Assembly: GCA_018260565.1 (NCBI GenBank)
Contig: JAGLAZ010000004.1
Location: 33,457-97,456 of the forward strand
From: Flavobacteriaceae bacterium
GTDB taxonomy: Bacteria > Bacteroidota > Bacteroidia > Flavobacteriales > Weeksellaceae
Direction of reading: 5' to 3'
DNA length: 64,000 nucleotides
Below the pieces are notes generated by a model. The model did no database searches. It had not been told where the DNA came from and saw nothing but the letters and a program-made list of their open reading frames with translations. The translations under genes were made by a program, and so were the position numbers. How positions within the stretch are numbered: the stretch's first letter is position 1; each line of letters opens with the position of its first letter. Of the stretch, positions 1 through 9,456 are shown one piece after another.

Positions 1-206
1 AAAAAATATAAGAACAATTCTTAAATACTTTATTTTGATAAATTTAGATTGAAACTTAATGAGGAATTTTATTTTAAAGTCCATTTTTAATTATGATATT
101 TTTGGCAAGATTTCAAGGTAGTATTTCTTCTAAAATTCTAATTTTATAATGATTTTACCCTTACAATTGATGAAAATTCTTACATTGTACTATCAATTAT
201 TACTAA

Positions 207-2378
207 ATGAAAAAGATACGCCTCCCATTATCCATAGCCTGCCTAGCTTTATTAGGATTGGCATCATGTGATTCCCAAAAAGTAATACCATCACTATCTA
301 AAACTGATACACTCCCACCTCCTATGAAACATGAGGAACTTGCAAACCATACTGATAACGTTTTATTAAGACCATCCACTCTGCAATTTCAAGCACCTGA
401 ATTTGATAAAATAAAAGATTCAGATTTTGAGGAAGCTTTTAATATAGGCCTTTCAGAAGCTAGAGCAGATATCAATAAAATTGTTGAAAACACTGCTGCA
501 CCTACCTTAGAAAACACTTTAGAAGCTATAGAAAAGTCTGGTATTAACCTAAAACGTGCACAGACTATTTTTTATAATCTTACGAGTGCTAATACTAACC
601 CTACATTACAAGCTTTACAAGAAAAGTATGCTCCCATCTTTTCTGCATTTACGGATGAGATGTACCTTAACTCTAAACTGTATCAAAGAATAAAGGATAT
701 ACCAACGAGTAATCTTTCCTCCGAGGATTTGAGATTGAAGGAATATTATCTTGAAAATTTCGAGATTGCTGGAGCAGCACTACCTGATGCTAAAAAAGAA
801 GAACTAAAAAAGCTTAATCAAGAATTGGCAATTGCATCTACTCAATTTGGTAACATTTTGTTGGAATCACGTAAAAATGCTGCTGTGGTGGTAGATACAC
901 CATCAGAACTTGCCGGTCTTTCAGCAGAGGAGATAGCTGCTGCTGCAGATCTTGCTAAGAAACAAGGGTCTCCGGGTAAATACATGATAGCTATACAAAA
1001 TACTACTCAGCAGCCTGTAATTTCATCTTTAGAAAACAGAGCCCTTAGAGAAAAGATCTTTAAAGCTAGTATTAATAGAGCAAGTAAAGGAGATGCGAAT
1101 GATACAAGGCAATTGGTTTTAAAACTTGCCAATCTTCGTCAACAAAAAGCAGCTTTATTAGGTCAAGAAAGTTATGCTGCATGGAAGCTTCAAGACCAAA
1201 TGGCAAAAACAGTAGATGCAGCGCAAGGACTTCTTAAAAAGCTTGCCCAACCTGCTATAAAACAGGCTAAGGAAGAAGAAAAGGTAATTAATTCTTATAT
1301 CAAAAAAGAAGGGAAAAAATTCAGCGTCCAACCGTGGGATTGGAGTTATTATTCTGAAAAAGTGAGGAAGGAAAAATACGATTTGGATGAGGCTGAAATC
1401 AAACCTTATTTTGAGGTGATTAATGTTTTAGAAAATGGTGTTTTTTATGCAGCGGAACAATTTTATGGAATTAGCTTTAAAAAACGGCCGGATCTTCCTG
1501 TATACCATCCAGATGTAGTTGCCTATGAAGTTTTTGACAGAGAGGGTAAATCCTTGGCGATATATTATTTAGATTTTTATACAAGATCAAGTAAAAATGG
1601 TGGTGCTTGGATGAGTAATTTTGTGGAACAAAGTCATTTATCAGGTACCAAACCAGTTATTGTTAACTGTTTCAATTATCAAAAACCTGCACCAGGAAAA
1701 CCATCTCTTATAGCATATGATGATGTGGAAACTATGTTTCATGAATTCGGGCACAGTATTCATGGAATGTTTGCGGACCAAAAGTATCCAAGCCTATCTG
1801 GAACTAATGTACCACGGGACTTTGTAGAATTCCCTTCACAAATCAACGAACACTTTGCTTTAGAGCCTACCGTATTAAGAAATTATGCGAAACATTTTCA
1901 GACTGGAGCTCCTATGCCAGAGGTATTAATTCAGAAAATCAAAGCAGCCAAAAATTTCAACCAAGGCTTCATGACTACTGAGATAGTTTCTGCTGCTCAG
2001 CTGGATATGGACTGGCATAGTATGAAAAATATTCCGGCTTCTATTACAGTGGAAGGTATGGAAAAACAATCTTTAGATAGCAATGGTTTTTCTGCTACCG
2101 CAGTCCCTCCGAGGTACTCTACCCCTTATTTTGCTCACATCTGGGGTGGTGGATATTCCGCAGGATATTATGCTTATTTATGGTCGGAGACTTTAGATTC
2201 TGACGCCTGGGAATGGATAAAGCAAAATGGTGGTCTTACGCGTGAAAATGGAGACCGCTTCCGAAAATATATATTATCTGTAGGTAATTCCAAGAATTTG
2301 AATGATGCATATAAAGAATTTAGCGGGAGAAATCCCAGTGTAGATCCTTTATTAAGAATGAGAGGGTTTATAAAATAA
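207..2378 (+). CDS. dcp: M3 family metallopeptidase, lipoprotein (Dcp-like peptidyl-dipeptidase)
   Basis: Zinc metallopeptidase of the thimet oligopeptidase/Dcp family (M3), which cleaves short peptides and often releases C-terminal dipeptides. The N-terminus is a lipoprotein signal (hydrophobic stretch, then LASC with Cys21), so the enzyme should be membrane-anchored in the periplasm. The zinc motif HEFGH lies at residues 512-516 inside ETMFHEFGHSIHG. At 723 aa it has the usual length for the family. It stands alone on the plus strand and ends before a bidirectional terminator. The family is certain; the dipeptidyl specificity is inferred from family. Confidence 0.93.
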   Translation: MKKIRLPLSIACLALLGLASCDSQKVIPSLSKTDTLPPPMKHEELANHTDNVLLRPSTLQFQAPEFDKIKDSDFEEAFNIGLSEARADINKIVENTAAPTLENTLEAIEKSGINLKRAQTIFYNLTSANTNPTLQALQEKYAPIFSAFTDEMYLNSKLYQRIKDIPTSNLSSEDLRLKEYYLENFEIAGAALPDAKKEELKKLNQELAIASTQFGNILLESRKNAAVVVDTPSELAGLSAEEIAAAADLAKKQGSPGKYMIAIQNTTQQPVISSLENRALREKIFKASINRASKGDANDTRQLVLKLANLRQQKAALLGQESYAAWKLQDQMAKTVDAAQGLLKKLAQPAIKQAKEEEKVINSYIKKEGKKFSVQPWDWSYYSEKVRKEKYDLDEAEIKPYFEVINVLENGVFYAAEQFYGISFKKRPDLPVYHPDVVAYEVFDREGKSLAIYYLDFYTRSSKNGGAWMSNFVEQSHLSGTKPVIVNCFNYQKPAPGKPSLIAYDDVETMFHEFGHSIHGMFADQKYPSLSGTNVPRDFVEFPSQINEHFALEPTVLRNYAKHFQTGAPMPEVLIQKIKAAKNFNQGFMTTEIVSAAQLDMDWHSMKNIPASITVEGMEKQSLDSNGFSATAVPPRYSTPYFAHIWGGGYSAGYYAYLWSETLDSDAWEWIKQNGGLTRENGDRFRKYILSVGNSKNLNDAYKEFSGRNPSVDPLLRMRGFIK

Positions 2379-2428
2379 ATTCCAAAGTATTATTTTAAAC
2401 TGGCTCATTTGTAAAGAGCAAATTGCAT

Positions 2429-2461
2429 AAAAAACTCCCGAAAGATTTGGGAGTTTTTTTT
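2429..2461. terminator. Bidirectional rho-independent terminator
   Basis: Stem ACTCCC/GGGAGT extended by an A run on the left and a T run on the right, with a 9-nt loop. It lies between the convergent dcp-like gene and the DUF2382 gene, so it can stop transcription from both sides. Confidence 0.85.
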
Positions 2462-2491
2462 GTCTTTAATTTGTCTAAAGATTCAGTAATC

Positions 2492-3298
2492 TTAATTGTG
2501 GTGATTATTGGATGTAGTGTCTTCGATATCTACTTTCGTTTCGCGTACAGTTTCAGCAACAGTATGTTCCACATTTTCTACATTTTTTCCAATTGAAATT
2601 TCTTCCACTACTCGTGCAGTTTTTTCCACAACAGGCACTTCTTTAGATTCAGTCATTTCAATAGTTTTGTTTTGGAAAACTTCATCAGCATCGGTAATTG
2701 CTTTGTTTACTGGCTGCCGCTTAATGTAAACTCGCTCTTCTTTCAGTCTTAAATTTTCTTCTACTGGTTTTTCTATTACTCTAGAATGAACTCTTACACC
2801 ACCAGTTTCTACCTCTTTTTTGCCTACATTAACTTCCTCATTTACCACTTGGATTTTGTCATCTGCATAGTTAGCATTATCTCCAAGATTTGTATCAGCA
2901 ATACCCATCACTTTTTTGTCAGAATACTGTGGATTTTTGGTGTAAAAATCATCAGATAATTGGTCATCTACAGAGATTGCCCCTGCTTCGTCCATAATTC
3001 TGGAAGCCTCTTCTGCTCTTTCTTTGTCTTCTGTATAGACTGTTACCACATTACTTTTAGATCCCGCATAACTATATGCCTTACGGTCATAATTGTCATC
3101 AGATCCAAATAATTTATCCCAAAAACCACGGGTAGATTCATCTTCTTCATAGTCGTAATCATCATTAGCATACTCGCCTTCCGAACGGAATTTTGAAACT
3201 CTGTAATCGGTTTCAGGAAAACCAGCGGATGATAATTTTTTTGAAGCCTCATTTGCTAATTCATTGTTTGGGAACATCCCTACTACTGTGTAGCTCAT
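2492..3298 (-). CDS. YflT/DUF2382 (YsnF/AvaK-like) stress protein
   Basis: 268 aa, no signal peptide. The N-terminal part (about 1-110) resembles general stress protein 17M/YflT domains (VVGMFPNNELANEASKKL). The C-terminal half (about 150-260) is a DUF2382 domain: alternating charged strands built around EEVNVGKKEVETGGVRV and EERVYIKRQPVNK. Members of these families are induced by stress or desiccation in several bacteria; the biochemical role is unknown. It lies 29 bp downstream of a second DUF2382 gene on the same strand, so the two are probably co-transcribed. Family assignment comes from recognisable repeats, function is not known. Confidence 0.8.
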   Translation of the reverse strand: MSYTVVGMFPNNELANEASKKLSSAGFPETDYRVSKFRSEGEYANDDYDYEEDESTRGFWDKLFGSDDNYDRKAYSYAGSKSNVVTVYTEDKERAEEASRIMDEAGAISVDDQLSDDFYTKNPQYSDKKVMGIADTNLGDNANYADDKIQVVNEEVNVGKKEVETGGVRVHSRVIEKPVEENLRLKEERVYIKRQPVNKAITDADEVFQNKTIEMTESKEVPVVEKTARVVEEISIGKNVENVEHTVAETVRETKVDIEDTTSNNHHN

Positions 3299-3327
3299 AA
3301 TACTAAATTTTTTTGGGTTAATATTGA

Positions 3328-3786
3328 TTAAAGTTTGTTGTTTGTTGAATGATCATCTTCATTAAATACCTCCTTGCGCACGGTATCTTGTACGAATTGT
3401 GTTTCTGTAGAGGATTTTTTCGTTAGTTTTATTTCTTCTACAAGAATTAATTTTTTAACAATAACTGCCTCTTCACGTACGATTGGAATAATTGTCACAT
3501 CTCCTTCATGCCTTATTTCCGGAAAAGAATCAACCTCCATATTTATTGGAACTCTTTGGATTTCAATATTTTCTTGTAAAAGTTCAACCGGAATATTTAC
3601 TTGCTCTTCTACAACCTCTTTTTTGAATATTCGGGTGTGAGTATCGACTTTTTTAGATATATTTAATTCTTCGCTAACAAGCTCAATTTTTTTATCAGAG
3701 TTTTCCTCGGAATTATTTATATCCTTATTGGAATTAAATTGATTTATATTGTTTTCCGATAAAGGTTCCTCAAAAGGTGCGTTCAT
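3328..3786 (-). CDS. DUF2382 domain protein
   Basis: 152 aa, highly charged, no signal or membrane segment. Residues about 32-140 follow the DUF2382 (YsnF/AvaK) pattern: SEELNISKKVDTHTRI, then a strand ending IQRVPINMEV, then VREEAVIVKKLILVEEIKL. It is a shorter paralogue of the gene just downstream and lacks the YflT-like N-terminal domain. A Bacteroidetes -7 box (TATATTTG on the minus strand, 3807-3814) sits 21 nt before the start codon, suggesting this gene leads a two-gene operon. Confidence 0.78.
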   Translation of the reverse strand: MNAPFEEPLSENNINQFNSNKDINNSEENSDKKIELVSEELNISKKVDTHTRIFKKEVVEEQVNIPVELLQENIEIQRVPINMEVDSFPEIRHEGDVTIIPIVREEAVIVKKLILVEEIKLTKKSSTETQFVQDTVRKEVFNEDDHSTNNKL

Positions 3787-3950
3787 TACTCTTCATTTAT
3801 AGTATTCAAATATAGGCATAAAACCTTTTTTTACATAGGAAAAATAGCCTTTTAACATTAATTTAATATAAATTTTATATTTTTAATTTAAAGTAAAATT
3901 AAAGCAGGATGTAAGGGAATGGCATATTATTATTTTTATTCATTTACCAA

Positions 3951-3982
3951 AAAAAATGTCCCGCTATATAGCGAGACTTTTT
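3951..3982 (-). terminator. Rho-independent terminator of the small membrane protein gene
   Basis: Read on the minus strand: 9-bp stem GTCTCGCTA/TAGCGGGAC with a TA centre, followed by a T run. One pair is U-G on the minus strand but C-A on the plus strand, which supports use by the minus-strand gene ending at 4001. Confidence 0.75.
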
Positions 3983-4000
3983 AATATTATTAATCAATAT

Positions 4001-4237
4001 TTAAGAATTTTTTCTTTTATTAATGGTAGGATCATAATATTGGAATTTTCCTTCAGTAGGAGAATAGTATTCCTTATCCTTGTTATTTCCTAGTTTTTTA
4101 ACAAGAACCCAACACCAATATGAGAATAAGGCAGAGGCTGCAAAGAAAAGGATCCAATTTAATATATAACCAAAAGTGTCATAAAAACCAAAAGATGCCT
4201 TAAAAAGTTTGGATAAAGTAAGCCAGAGCCAAGTCAT
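4001..4237 (-). CDS. Small membrane protein (DUF6341-like)
   Basis: 78 aa with one clear membrane helix (about 25-50, ILNWILFFAASALFSYWCW) followed by a basic and then Tyr/Pro-rich cytoplasmic tail. Size and layout recall a small flavobacterial family (DUF6341) that I know only as uncharacterised. A TATCTTTG -7 box (minus strand, 4257-4264) lies 20 nt before the ATG. Its own promoter and terminator suggest a monocistronic gene. Confidence 0.65.
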   Translation of the reverse strand: MTWLWLTLSKLFKASFGFYDTFGYILNWILFFAASALFSYWCWVLVKKLGNNKDKEYYSPTEGKFQYYDPTINKRKNS

Positions 4238-4354
4238 ATTAATCTGTTTATAGGTACAAAGATAATAAAACCTAGTAAAAACCTAAGGCTTTTCCCAGAT
4301 TATATTCACATATAATACACTTTACTTTTATCTTTGAATACTGAAAATTTATAG

Positions 4355-4939
4355 ATGGTAGAGATAAGCGGTACACTGGTAAGCGAAGATATATTTGAAA
4401 AGAAATTTCTTTGCGATTTACAGCGCTGCAAAGGAGCGTGCTGTGTGGAAGGAGATGCTGGTGCACCTTTAGAACAAAACGAAAAAGCTATTTTAGAAGA
4501 GATTTATCCTAAAATAAAATCGTTCCTTCGTCCTGAAGGTATTATAGCTATAGAATCTCAGCACCCTTGGGTAACTGATGAGCAAGATGGAGAGCCTGTA
4601 ACTCCTTTAGTACATAATAAGGAATGTGCCTATGTGATATTTGATGATAAAAATATCGCAAAATGCGGAATAGAATACGCTTATAATGCTGGTGTTATAG
4701 AATGGAAAAAGCCTATCAGCTGCCACCTCTATCCGATACGGGTGAAAGAGTATACCAAATTTACCGCCCTTAACTATGATAGATGGCCCATCTGTGCTCC
4801 TGCCTGTACTTTAGGCGAAGCAATGAACCTTAGGGTATATCAATTTCTTAAGGATCCCATCATTAGAAAATTCGGAGCTGCATACTATAACGAGTTGGAA
4901 ACAGCCGCCGAAGAGTGGGTACAGTGGTATGAAAAATAA
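4355..4939 (+). CDS. DUF3109 family Cys-rich protein
   Basis: 194 aa cytoplasmic protein of the DUF3109 family, related to the YkgJ-type putative metal or Fe-S cluster proteins. Visible ligand candidates: Cys20, Cys25, Cys29 and Cys30 (CDLQRCKGACC), then NKECAYV, KCGIEY, ISCHLYPIRV and PICAPAC. Function is unknown. The start is supported by a TATCTTTG -7 box at 4329-4336, 18 nt upstream of the ATG. It diverges from the small membrane gene and converges on tig. Confidence 0.88.
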   Translation: MVEISGTLVSEDIFEKKFLCDLQRCKGACCVEGDAGAPLEQNEKAILEEIYPKIKSFLRPEGIIAIESQHPWVTDEQDGEPVTPLVHNKECAYVIFDDKNIAKCGIEYAYNAGVIEWKKPISCHLYPIRVKEYTKFTALNYDRWPICAPACTLGEAMNLRVYQFLKDPIIRKFGAAYYNELETAAEEWVQWYEK

Positions 4940-4940
4940 A

Positions 4941-4969
4941 AAAGGCCGCAATGATTTGCGACCTTTTTA
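4941..4969. terminator. Bidirectional terminator between DUF3109 gene and tig
   Basis: 11-bp near-perfect stem AAAGGCCGCAA/TTGCGACCTTT with a 3-nt centre, ending in a T run. The single mismatch becomes G-U on the minus strand, so it probably serves tig best but could work both ways. Confidence 0.8.
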
Positions 4970-4982
4970 AGTATAATTAAAT

Positions 4983-6326
4983 TTAAGCGTTTGCTTCGTT
5001 TTCTTTTTTGATAATTTTTTGGAATTCATCATGACTCACTACTTGATCCTCTTTTTGAGCTTTTTCCATTATAGCTTCTTTAAGTTTCATCATAGCAACT
5101 TCTTTTCCCATTTGCTGGGCGCGCTCCTCATCTTTAAGGTGCTCCACCGCATATTTACGAACTTCTTCTTCTGGAAGATCATGCATACCGTACATGGCAA
5201 GTTGATTTTTAATCATCAATTCTGCCTGTTGTAAAACATCCTCAAACTCTAATTGAATACCATTGCTATTAAGTAGCATACCTTCAATGATTTGAGCCTT
5301 GATGATTTCTTTTTCTTTAGCTAAGATTTCTCTTGCATTATCTTCAGAAATGGTTCCTTCTTTACTGAATATAAGCCACTTTACTAGGAATTCTTCTGGT
5401 AATTTTACCTCAGTTTCCTTAACGATTTTTTCAATTACTTTATTAACGAAAAGTACATCTGCACTTTGCTGGAAATATTCGTCAAGCTCAGTTTTTACTC
5501 TTTCTTTAAGATTTTCCTCCGATGTAATTACATCCTTACCATATACCTTATCAAATAAATCCTGATTAATTTCTGCAGGTATAGCTTTGTGAAAATCTGA
5601 AACTTCCACTAGGATAGTACCATCTGGTGAATCTGTAATCTTTGAAGGAAGACTGAACTCTTTGGATAATTCTTCCGAGTCAAGAATTTCTTGAATAGAA
5701 ATCTCTTTCTTTTCGTTCATTTTAAGATCTTGAATCAGACCAAAAATGTGGGGAAATTTTTCTTTACCAATCAATAATTGAAGTGGTTCCTCATTTTCAG
5801 CGGTTTCTTCGTCAGTTTTATTAATTGTAAGAGTTACAAAAGATTCATCAGTTATAGTATCCTGTGCTTCCTGAGTGGCGAAACGCTTTTGCATATTTTC
5901 TATGCTTTTAGCAACTTCCTTATCTGATGCTTCTACAACGTAATGTGTGGCCGAAAATTTCTCTACTTCTATTTCAATTTCTGGCTCATAGCCTATTTCA
6001 AAACCTACTTGAAGAGAATCGGCTTCATAATTTAGCTCATTACTTGGTACTGGCACTGGTCTACCTATAAGACGGAGTTTATTATCCGTAATATATTGAT
6101 TAAGTGCATCGGAAATAATCTTGTTAATTTCTTCAAAAGCCACACCAGCCTCATATTTTCTTTTAACAATGCTTAATGGCACTTTTCCTTTTCGGAAACC
6201 TGGCATTTGTGCAGTTTTAGCATAATTGATAAGTGTTTTATCAATTTTTTCTTTATAATCGGCTTTATCAAGATTGATGTTCACCAAAGCGCTCACATCA
6301 TCGTGCTGGGTAGCAGTAATATTCAT
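4983..6326 (-). CDS. tig: Trigger factor
   Basis: Ribosome-bound chaperone that shelters nascent chains at the exit tunnel by binding near L23. The ribosome-docking signature GFRKGKVP is at residues 43-50 of a standard N-terminal domain. The middle (about 155-240), where the peptidyl-prolyl isomerase domain sits, is divergent, as is usual in Bacteroidetes. The C-terminal helical arm follows (about 255-447). 447 aa is normal. It has its own promoter (6351-6381) and a terminator downstream. Confidence 0.96.
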   Translation of the reverse strand: MNITATQHDDVSALVNINLDKADYKEKIDKTLINYAKTAQMPGFRKGKVPLSIVKRKYEAGVAFEEINKIISDALNQYITDNKLRLIGRPVPVPSNELNYEADSLQVGFEIGYEPEIEIEVEKFSATHYVVEASDKEVAKSIENMQKRFATQEAQDTITDESFVTLTINKTDEETAENEEPLQLLIGKEKFPHIFGLIQDLKMNEKKEISIQEILDSEELSKEFSLPSKITDSPDGTILVEVSDFHKAIPAEINQDLFDKVYGKDVITSEENLKERVKTELDEYFQQSADVLFVNKVIEKIVKETEVKLPEEFLVKWLIFSKEGTISEDNAREILAKEKEIIKAQIIEGMLLNSNGIQLEFEDVLQQAELMIKNQLAMYGMHDLPEEEVRKYAVEHLKDEERAQQMGKEVAMMKLKEAIMEKAQKEDQVVSHDEFQKIIKKENEANA

Positions 6327-6350
6327 TTTAAGATGAAATTTTTAAGTCTG

Positions 6351-6381
6351 CAAAAATAGGCTTTTAAAATCTATTCCCAAA
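6351..6381 (-). promoter_or_regulatory. Bacteroidetes-type promoter of tig
   Basis: On the minus strand: -33 TTTG (6378-6381), 19-nt spacer, -7 TATTTTTG (6351-6358), an exact match to the Bacteroidetes consensus TTTG-N19-TAnnTTTG. Expected transcript start about 20 nt before the tig ATG. Confidence 0.8.
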
Positions 6382-6399
6382 AGATTAGACCAAGAAATA

Positions 6400-6430
6400 A
6401 AAAAGCACTCCTAATATAGGGGGTGCTTTT
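6400..6430 (-). terminator. Terminator of the TonB-receptor/lipoprotein locus
   Basis: Stem AAAAGCACTCCT/AGGGGGTGCTTTT around an AATAT loop, giving a U run on the minus strand just after the lipoprotein gene that ends at 6447. Confidence 0.8.
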
Positions 6431-6446
6431 ACCAAATTTAAGAAAT

Positions 6447-7019
6447 TTATTGCAGAGTAAACGTTAGTTCTATATCTGTTTCACCTCCAGTGGTACTACC
6501 TTGCTGATTATCCACGGATGGTGTATTCATAACGACACTGGTAGGTTGGTGAATTAACTTTATTTTTCCAAATGCTCCTGAAGCCGCTGTGGAAGTTGGC
6601 TTCCAAATACTGGAAAGACCTACTATATTGCCATCTGTTCGTTGATCTCCAGCAATTACTCTTTTAACCTCTATACTTTGACCAACAAACTGAAAAACCA
6701 TAAAATGATCGTTTTTTTCAGCGATTATTTCAGAATTCATGGAGGTGTACGTATTGTCTTTCTCTTTTTGGAAATATTCAATGTTTACGGCATAGCTTTT
6801 ATCCTTGGATAGAACAACCGGGAGTACCATGGATCCGTTTATAAAATCGGCATTTTGCACTGTCTGGTTTGCCAGGTCTTTAAACTTGAGGCTCACCTTA
6901 GAGATCTCCTCATGTTCTTTTAAATCCGCTGGATCATCCCGTTTATTACATGATAATGCTGCTGCTACTCCTACTATAGGAAGTACTTTTCTGGAAATTG
7001 ATTTGATGCTTGTCATCAT
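6447..7019 (-). CDS. Lipoprotein partner of TonB receptor
   Basis: 190 aa; lipoprotein signal with lipobox ALSC (Cys24). The mature part is a single domain of beta-rich character with an acidic His-containing start (KEHEEISKVSLKFKD), a central EKNDHFMVFQFVG segment, and a C-terminal Gly/Thr-rich GSTTGGETDIELTF. I recall similar flavobacterial lipoproteins next to TonB receptors (some named 'type 1 periplasmic binding fold'), without a proven function. It is 21 bp downstream of the receptor on the same strand, so it is probably a surface or periplasmic accessory for the same substrate. Start could be either of the two adjacent Met codons. Confidence 0.7.
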   Translation of the reverse strand: MMTSIKSISRKVLPIVGVAAALSCNKRDDPADLKEHEEISKVSLKFKDLANQTVQNADFINGSMVLPVVLSKDKSYAVNIEYFQKEKDNTYTSMNSEIIAEKNDHFMVFQFVGQSIEVKRVIAGDQRTDGNIVGLSSIWKPTSTAASGAFGKIKLIHQPTSVVMNTPSVDNQQGSTTGGETDIELTFTLQ

Positions 7020-7040
7020 ATTAAATGAATTTTAAGGTTA

Positions 7041-9413
7041 TTAAAAGTTGTATTGATATCCAATGCCGATATTCCTCCCCATCTCCGGAGAAAAATATCG
7101 CCATCTATTGTTATAATCTCTATAATTAGTGTTCAAAATATTGTGAGCACTTAGGCTTAAGGTGGAATTTTTATTAAATGTATAATCTACTGAAGCATGC
7201 CACAAGGAATAGGCCTTTGTAGGAACATTAAGATCTAAATTTTTAGTACTGAGCGTGTTATTTTCTATGACATCCACAGGGATTTTCCAATCAGGATAAT
7301 GTCTGGGAATATCTACATATACAGAGGTTATAGAACCAGAAAATTTAGTATGAGGTATTTTAAAATCAAGTTCAGATCTCACTTGTAATGGAGGGAGAAA
7401 TGGTAATGCCTCTGTCGTATTATTATCAAGCTGGATTCTCCCATTTTCATAGGATATGTTTCCTAAAAGCGAGATATATGGTGAAAATTTTACATTGTAA
7501 AGCATCTGAAGGCCCCACATTTCAGCTTTATTTTGTTGAAATTCCCATACTGGGAACGTGCCATTAATACCGGATACACTTCCTGTTGGAATTTGTATTA
7601 AATAATTAGTCCAATAAGAATAATGTGGATGAATACTGAATTCCACAGGAATCGTTTCACCGAATTTCCAATTTAAATTTGTTTCTACATGAATACCTTT
7701 TTCGGGTTTTGCCGTGAGCAATCCTCGCTCAATCACCGCCGCAGAGAAATGCAAACCATCGGCAAATAATTCAGCAGGATTGGGTTCGCGGGCGCTCAGT
7801 TTCATTACTATGTCGGCATTAAAGTGAGATCCAAATCTTCTACTTGCTTCTAAACTGGCACTCAAAAGGCTAAAATCAAGTTGGGGACGAGTATAAATTC
7901 TATTATTATTAACCTCTTTTACAAAATTTGGAAAAATATCTGCATATTTTGCCCAGTCTGAGCTATTGTAGTATTTCTGCGCGGATACTGTACTGTAATC
8001 ATACCGTATTGCTGTCTCTATTTTGGTAGCATTCACATAAAATGATGTGCCCGCAAAACCTCCGAATTTGTATTTAACATAATCCGGAATTAGCGGTGTT
8101 TTTCCTGTCTCAGGATTACTGTAATTAGACTGATATAAGCCTGATGCACCAGTAGTAAAAGAATATTTTCCTCTTTTAAAATTATATTGGATATTGCCAT
8201 CATGCGACTGTAAGGAAAGATCTATCGCTGGTTTACCTTGATACATGCCAATACGGTTTTCATATTCCTTTCGCAAGTTTAATTGAGAAGAGACAATAAT
8301 ATCCAGATGGTCACCCGAAGCGAAATCACGATGTATTTTAGCATCGGCTGCGGAATGAAATATTTCTTGACGAGGATTTTTTATTTCAAAATTTCTTTTA
8401 TTATTAAGTACTGCACCTCCGGAAGAAATTACTTTATAGAAATCTTCTGGAGTTTTAAGATATGCTCCTCGGAATATTCCAAGTTCTTGGCCGTAAAGTG
8501 TAAGAGAAAAAACAGCATCCCAGGATCCTATTTTTTTTCCAGCATACAATCTAAAATTATTACGGGTGGCAGCAGTATTTTCCATAAAACCTTCCGGAGT
8601 TTTGATGTCTCCAGACATGGATGAGGAGCCGCTTACTTTAACAAAATGCGAATCTTTTTTTGATATTAAAATCTCAGCACTTAGACTTCCTGCTGTATTT
8701 GAAGAATAATAATGTCCAGAAATTTGACCGCCAAGACTGTCTTTTTTTAAATAATCATCTTCCAATAATACCAGTGAACCTAAACTAGAATCTCCGGCAG
8801 CAGCTAAGGATTGAGCCCCTTTTAAAACCACTACTTTAGAAAAATCTTGAGGAGAAATGGGTGGTGCATGTTCTTGTCCCCAGTCTTGCTCTCTAAGTCG
8901 TGTATTCCCAAATAAAACAGGCAATCTGCTTCCTGTAATGCCCCGAAATACAGGTTTTCCGATTTCAGATCCTGATTTTAAAATGCTGAAACCGGCTATC
9001 TTTTCTAGACTTTCAGCGAGATTTTGAGTCTTTTGCTCTTTATCTAATCTCTGAGGACTCCATGCGGAGGCTTTATTAACACCATTGGGGGCGTAAGTGA
9101 TATGAACTTCCTTCAAATTTTTCACCGATGGTGGCAAAATAATAAGAACTTCACTTTTGTTTTTCGGAATTTTTATCGAAGTATTATTATATCCAAAGGC
9201 TTTCACCTGTAAAAGTGTAAGCCCATCCGAAATAGAACATGAATATAAATTAGTTGATTGTTTTTGGCAAGCCTTAGAGCCTGCATAAAGTGTTGCGTTA
9301 GATACTGGTAATTGAGTTTCAGAATCTATTATTTTCGCGGTGAACTCGATGACCTGTGCACCTAGTGTGTGTACGAAAATGAGTAACACTACTGCATAAA
9401 TTTTTCGCAGCAT
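7041..9413 (-). CDS. TonB-dependent outer-membrane receptor
   Basis: 790 aa. Signal peptide (1-19, ending LGAQ), a carboxypeptidase-regulatory-like beta domain (about 22-95), a plug (about 125-220, including PVFRGITGSRLPVLFG and VVVLKGAQSLAAAG), and a 22-strand-type barrel ending in the aromatic C-terminus YQYNF. It would import a substrate across the outer membrane using TonB energy. The plug contains RLREQDWGQEHAPP, typical of the metal/heme-receptor branch. The neighbours are a small His/Cys membrane protein upstream and a lipoprotein downstream, so metal (Zn or Cu) uptake is the best guess, not proven. Confidence 0.92.
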   Translation of the reverse strand: MLRKIYAVVLLIFVHTLGAQVIEFTAKIIDSETQLPVSNATLYAGSKACQKQSTNLYSCSISDGLTLLQVKAFGYNNTSIKIPKNKSEVLIILPPSVKNLKEVHITYAPNGVNKASAWSPQRLDKEQKTQNLAESLEKIAGFSILKSGSEIGKPVFRGITGSRLPVLFGNTRLREQDWGQEHAPPISPQDFSKVVVLKGAQSLAAAGDSSLGSLVLLEDDYLKKDSLGGQISGHYYSSNTAGSLSAEILISKKDSHFVKVSGSSSMSGDIKTPEGFMENTAATRNNFRLYAGKKIGSWDAVFSLTLYGQELGIFRGAYLKTPEDFYKVISSGGAVLNNKRNFEIKNPRQEIFHSAADAKIHRDFASGDHLDIIVSSQLNLRKEYENRIGMYQGKPAIDLSLQSHDGNIQYNFKRGKYSFTTGASGLYQSNYSNPETGKTPLIPDYVKYKFGGFAGTSFYVNATKIETAIRYDYSTVSAQKYYNSSDWAKYADIFPNFVKEVNNNRIYTRPQLDFSLLSASLEASRRFGSHFNADIVMKLSAREPNPAELFADGLHFSAAVIERGLLTAKPEKGIHVETNLNWKFGETIPVEFSIHPHYSYWTNYLIQIPTGSVSGINGTFPVWEFQQNKAEMWGLQMLYNVKFSPYISLLGNISYENGRIQLDNNTTEALPFLPPLQVRSELDFKIPHTKFSGSITSVYVDIPRHYPDWKIPVDVIENNTLSTKNLDLNVPTKAYSLWHASVDYTFNKNSTLSLSAHNILNTNYRDYNNRWRYFSPEMGRNIGIGYQYNF

Positions 9414-9456
9414 GTAATATTTTTTATATCAATAAAAGGGTGAGTAGAACTTAATA

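Noticed and set aside
1..206. Promoter or leader before the M3 peptidase
   Set aside because: AT-rich with a near-match TACATTGT only; no full -7/-33 pair, so not called.
4272..4466. Open frame antisense to the DUF3109 gene start
   Set aside because: Shadow of a conserved plus-strand gene; no homology-like features.
8283..8624. 113-codon plus-strand frame within the TonB receptor gene
   Set aside because: Lies entirely antisense to a clear receptor; composition typical of a chance frame.
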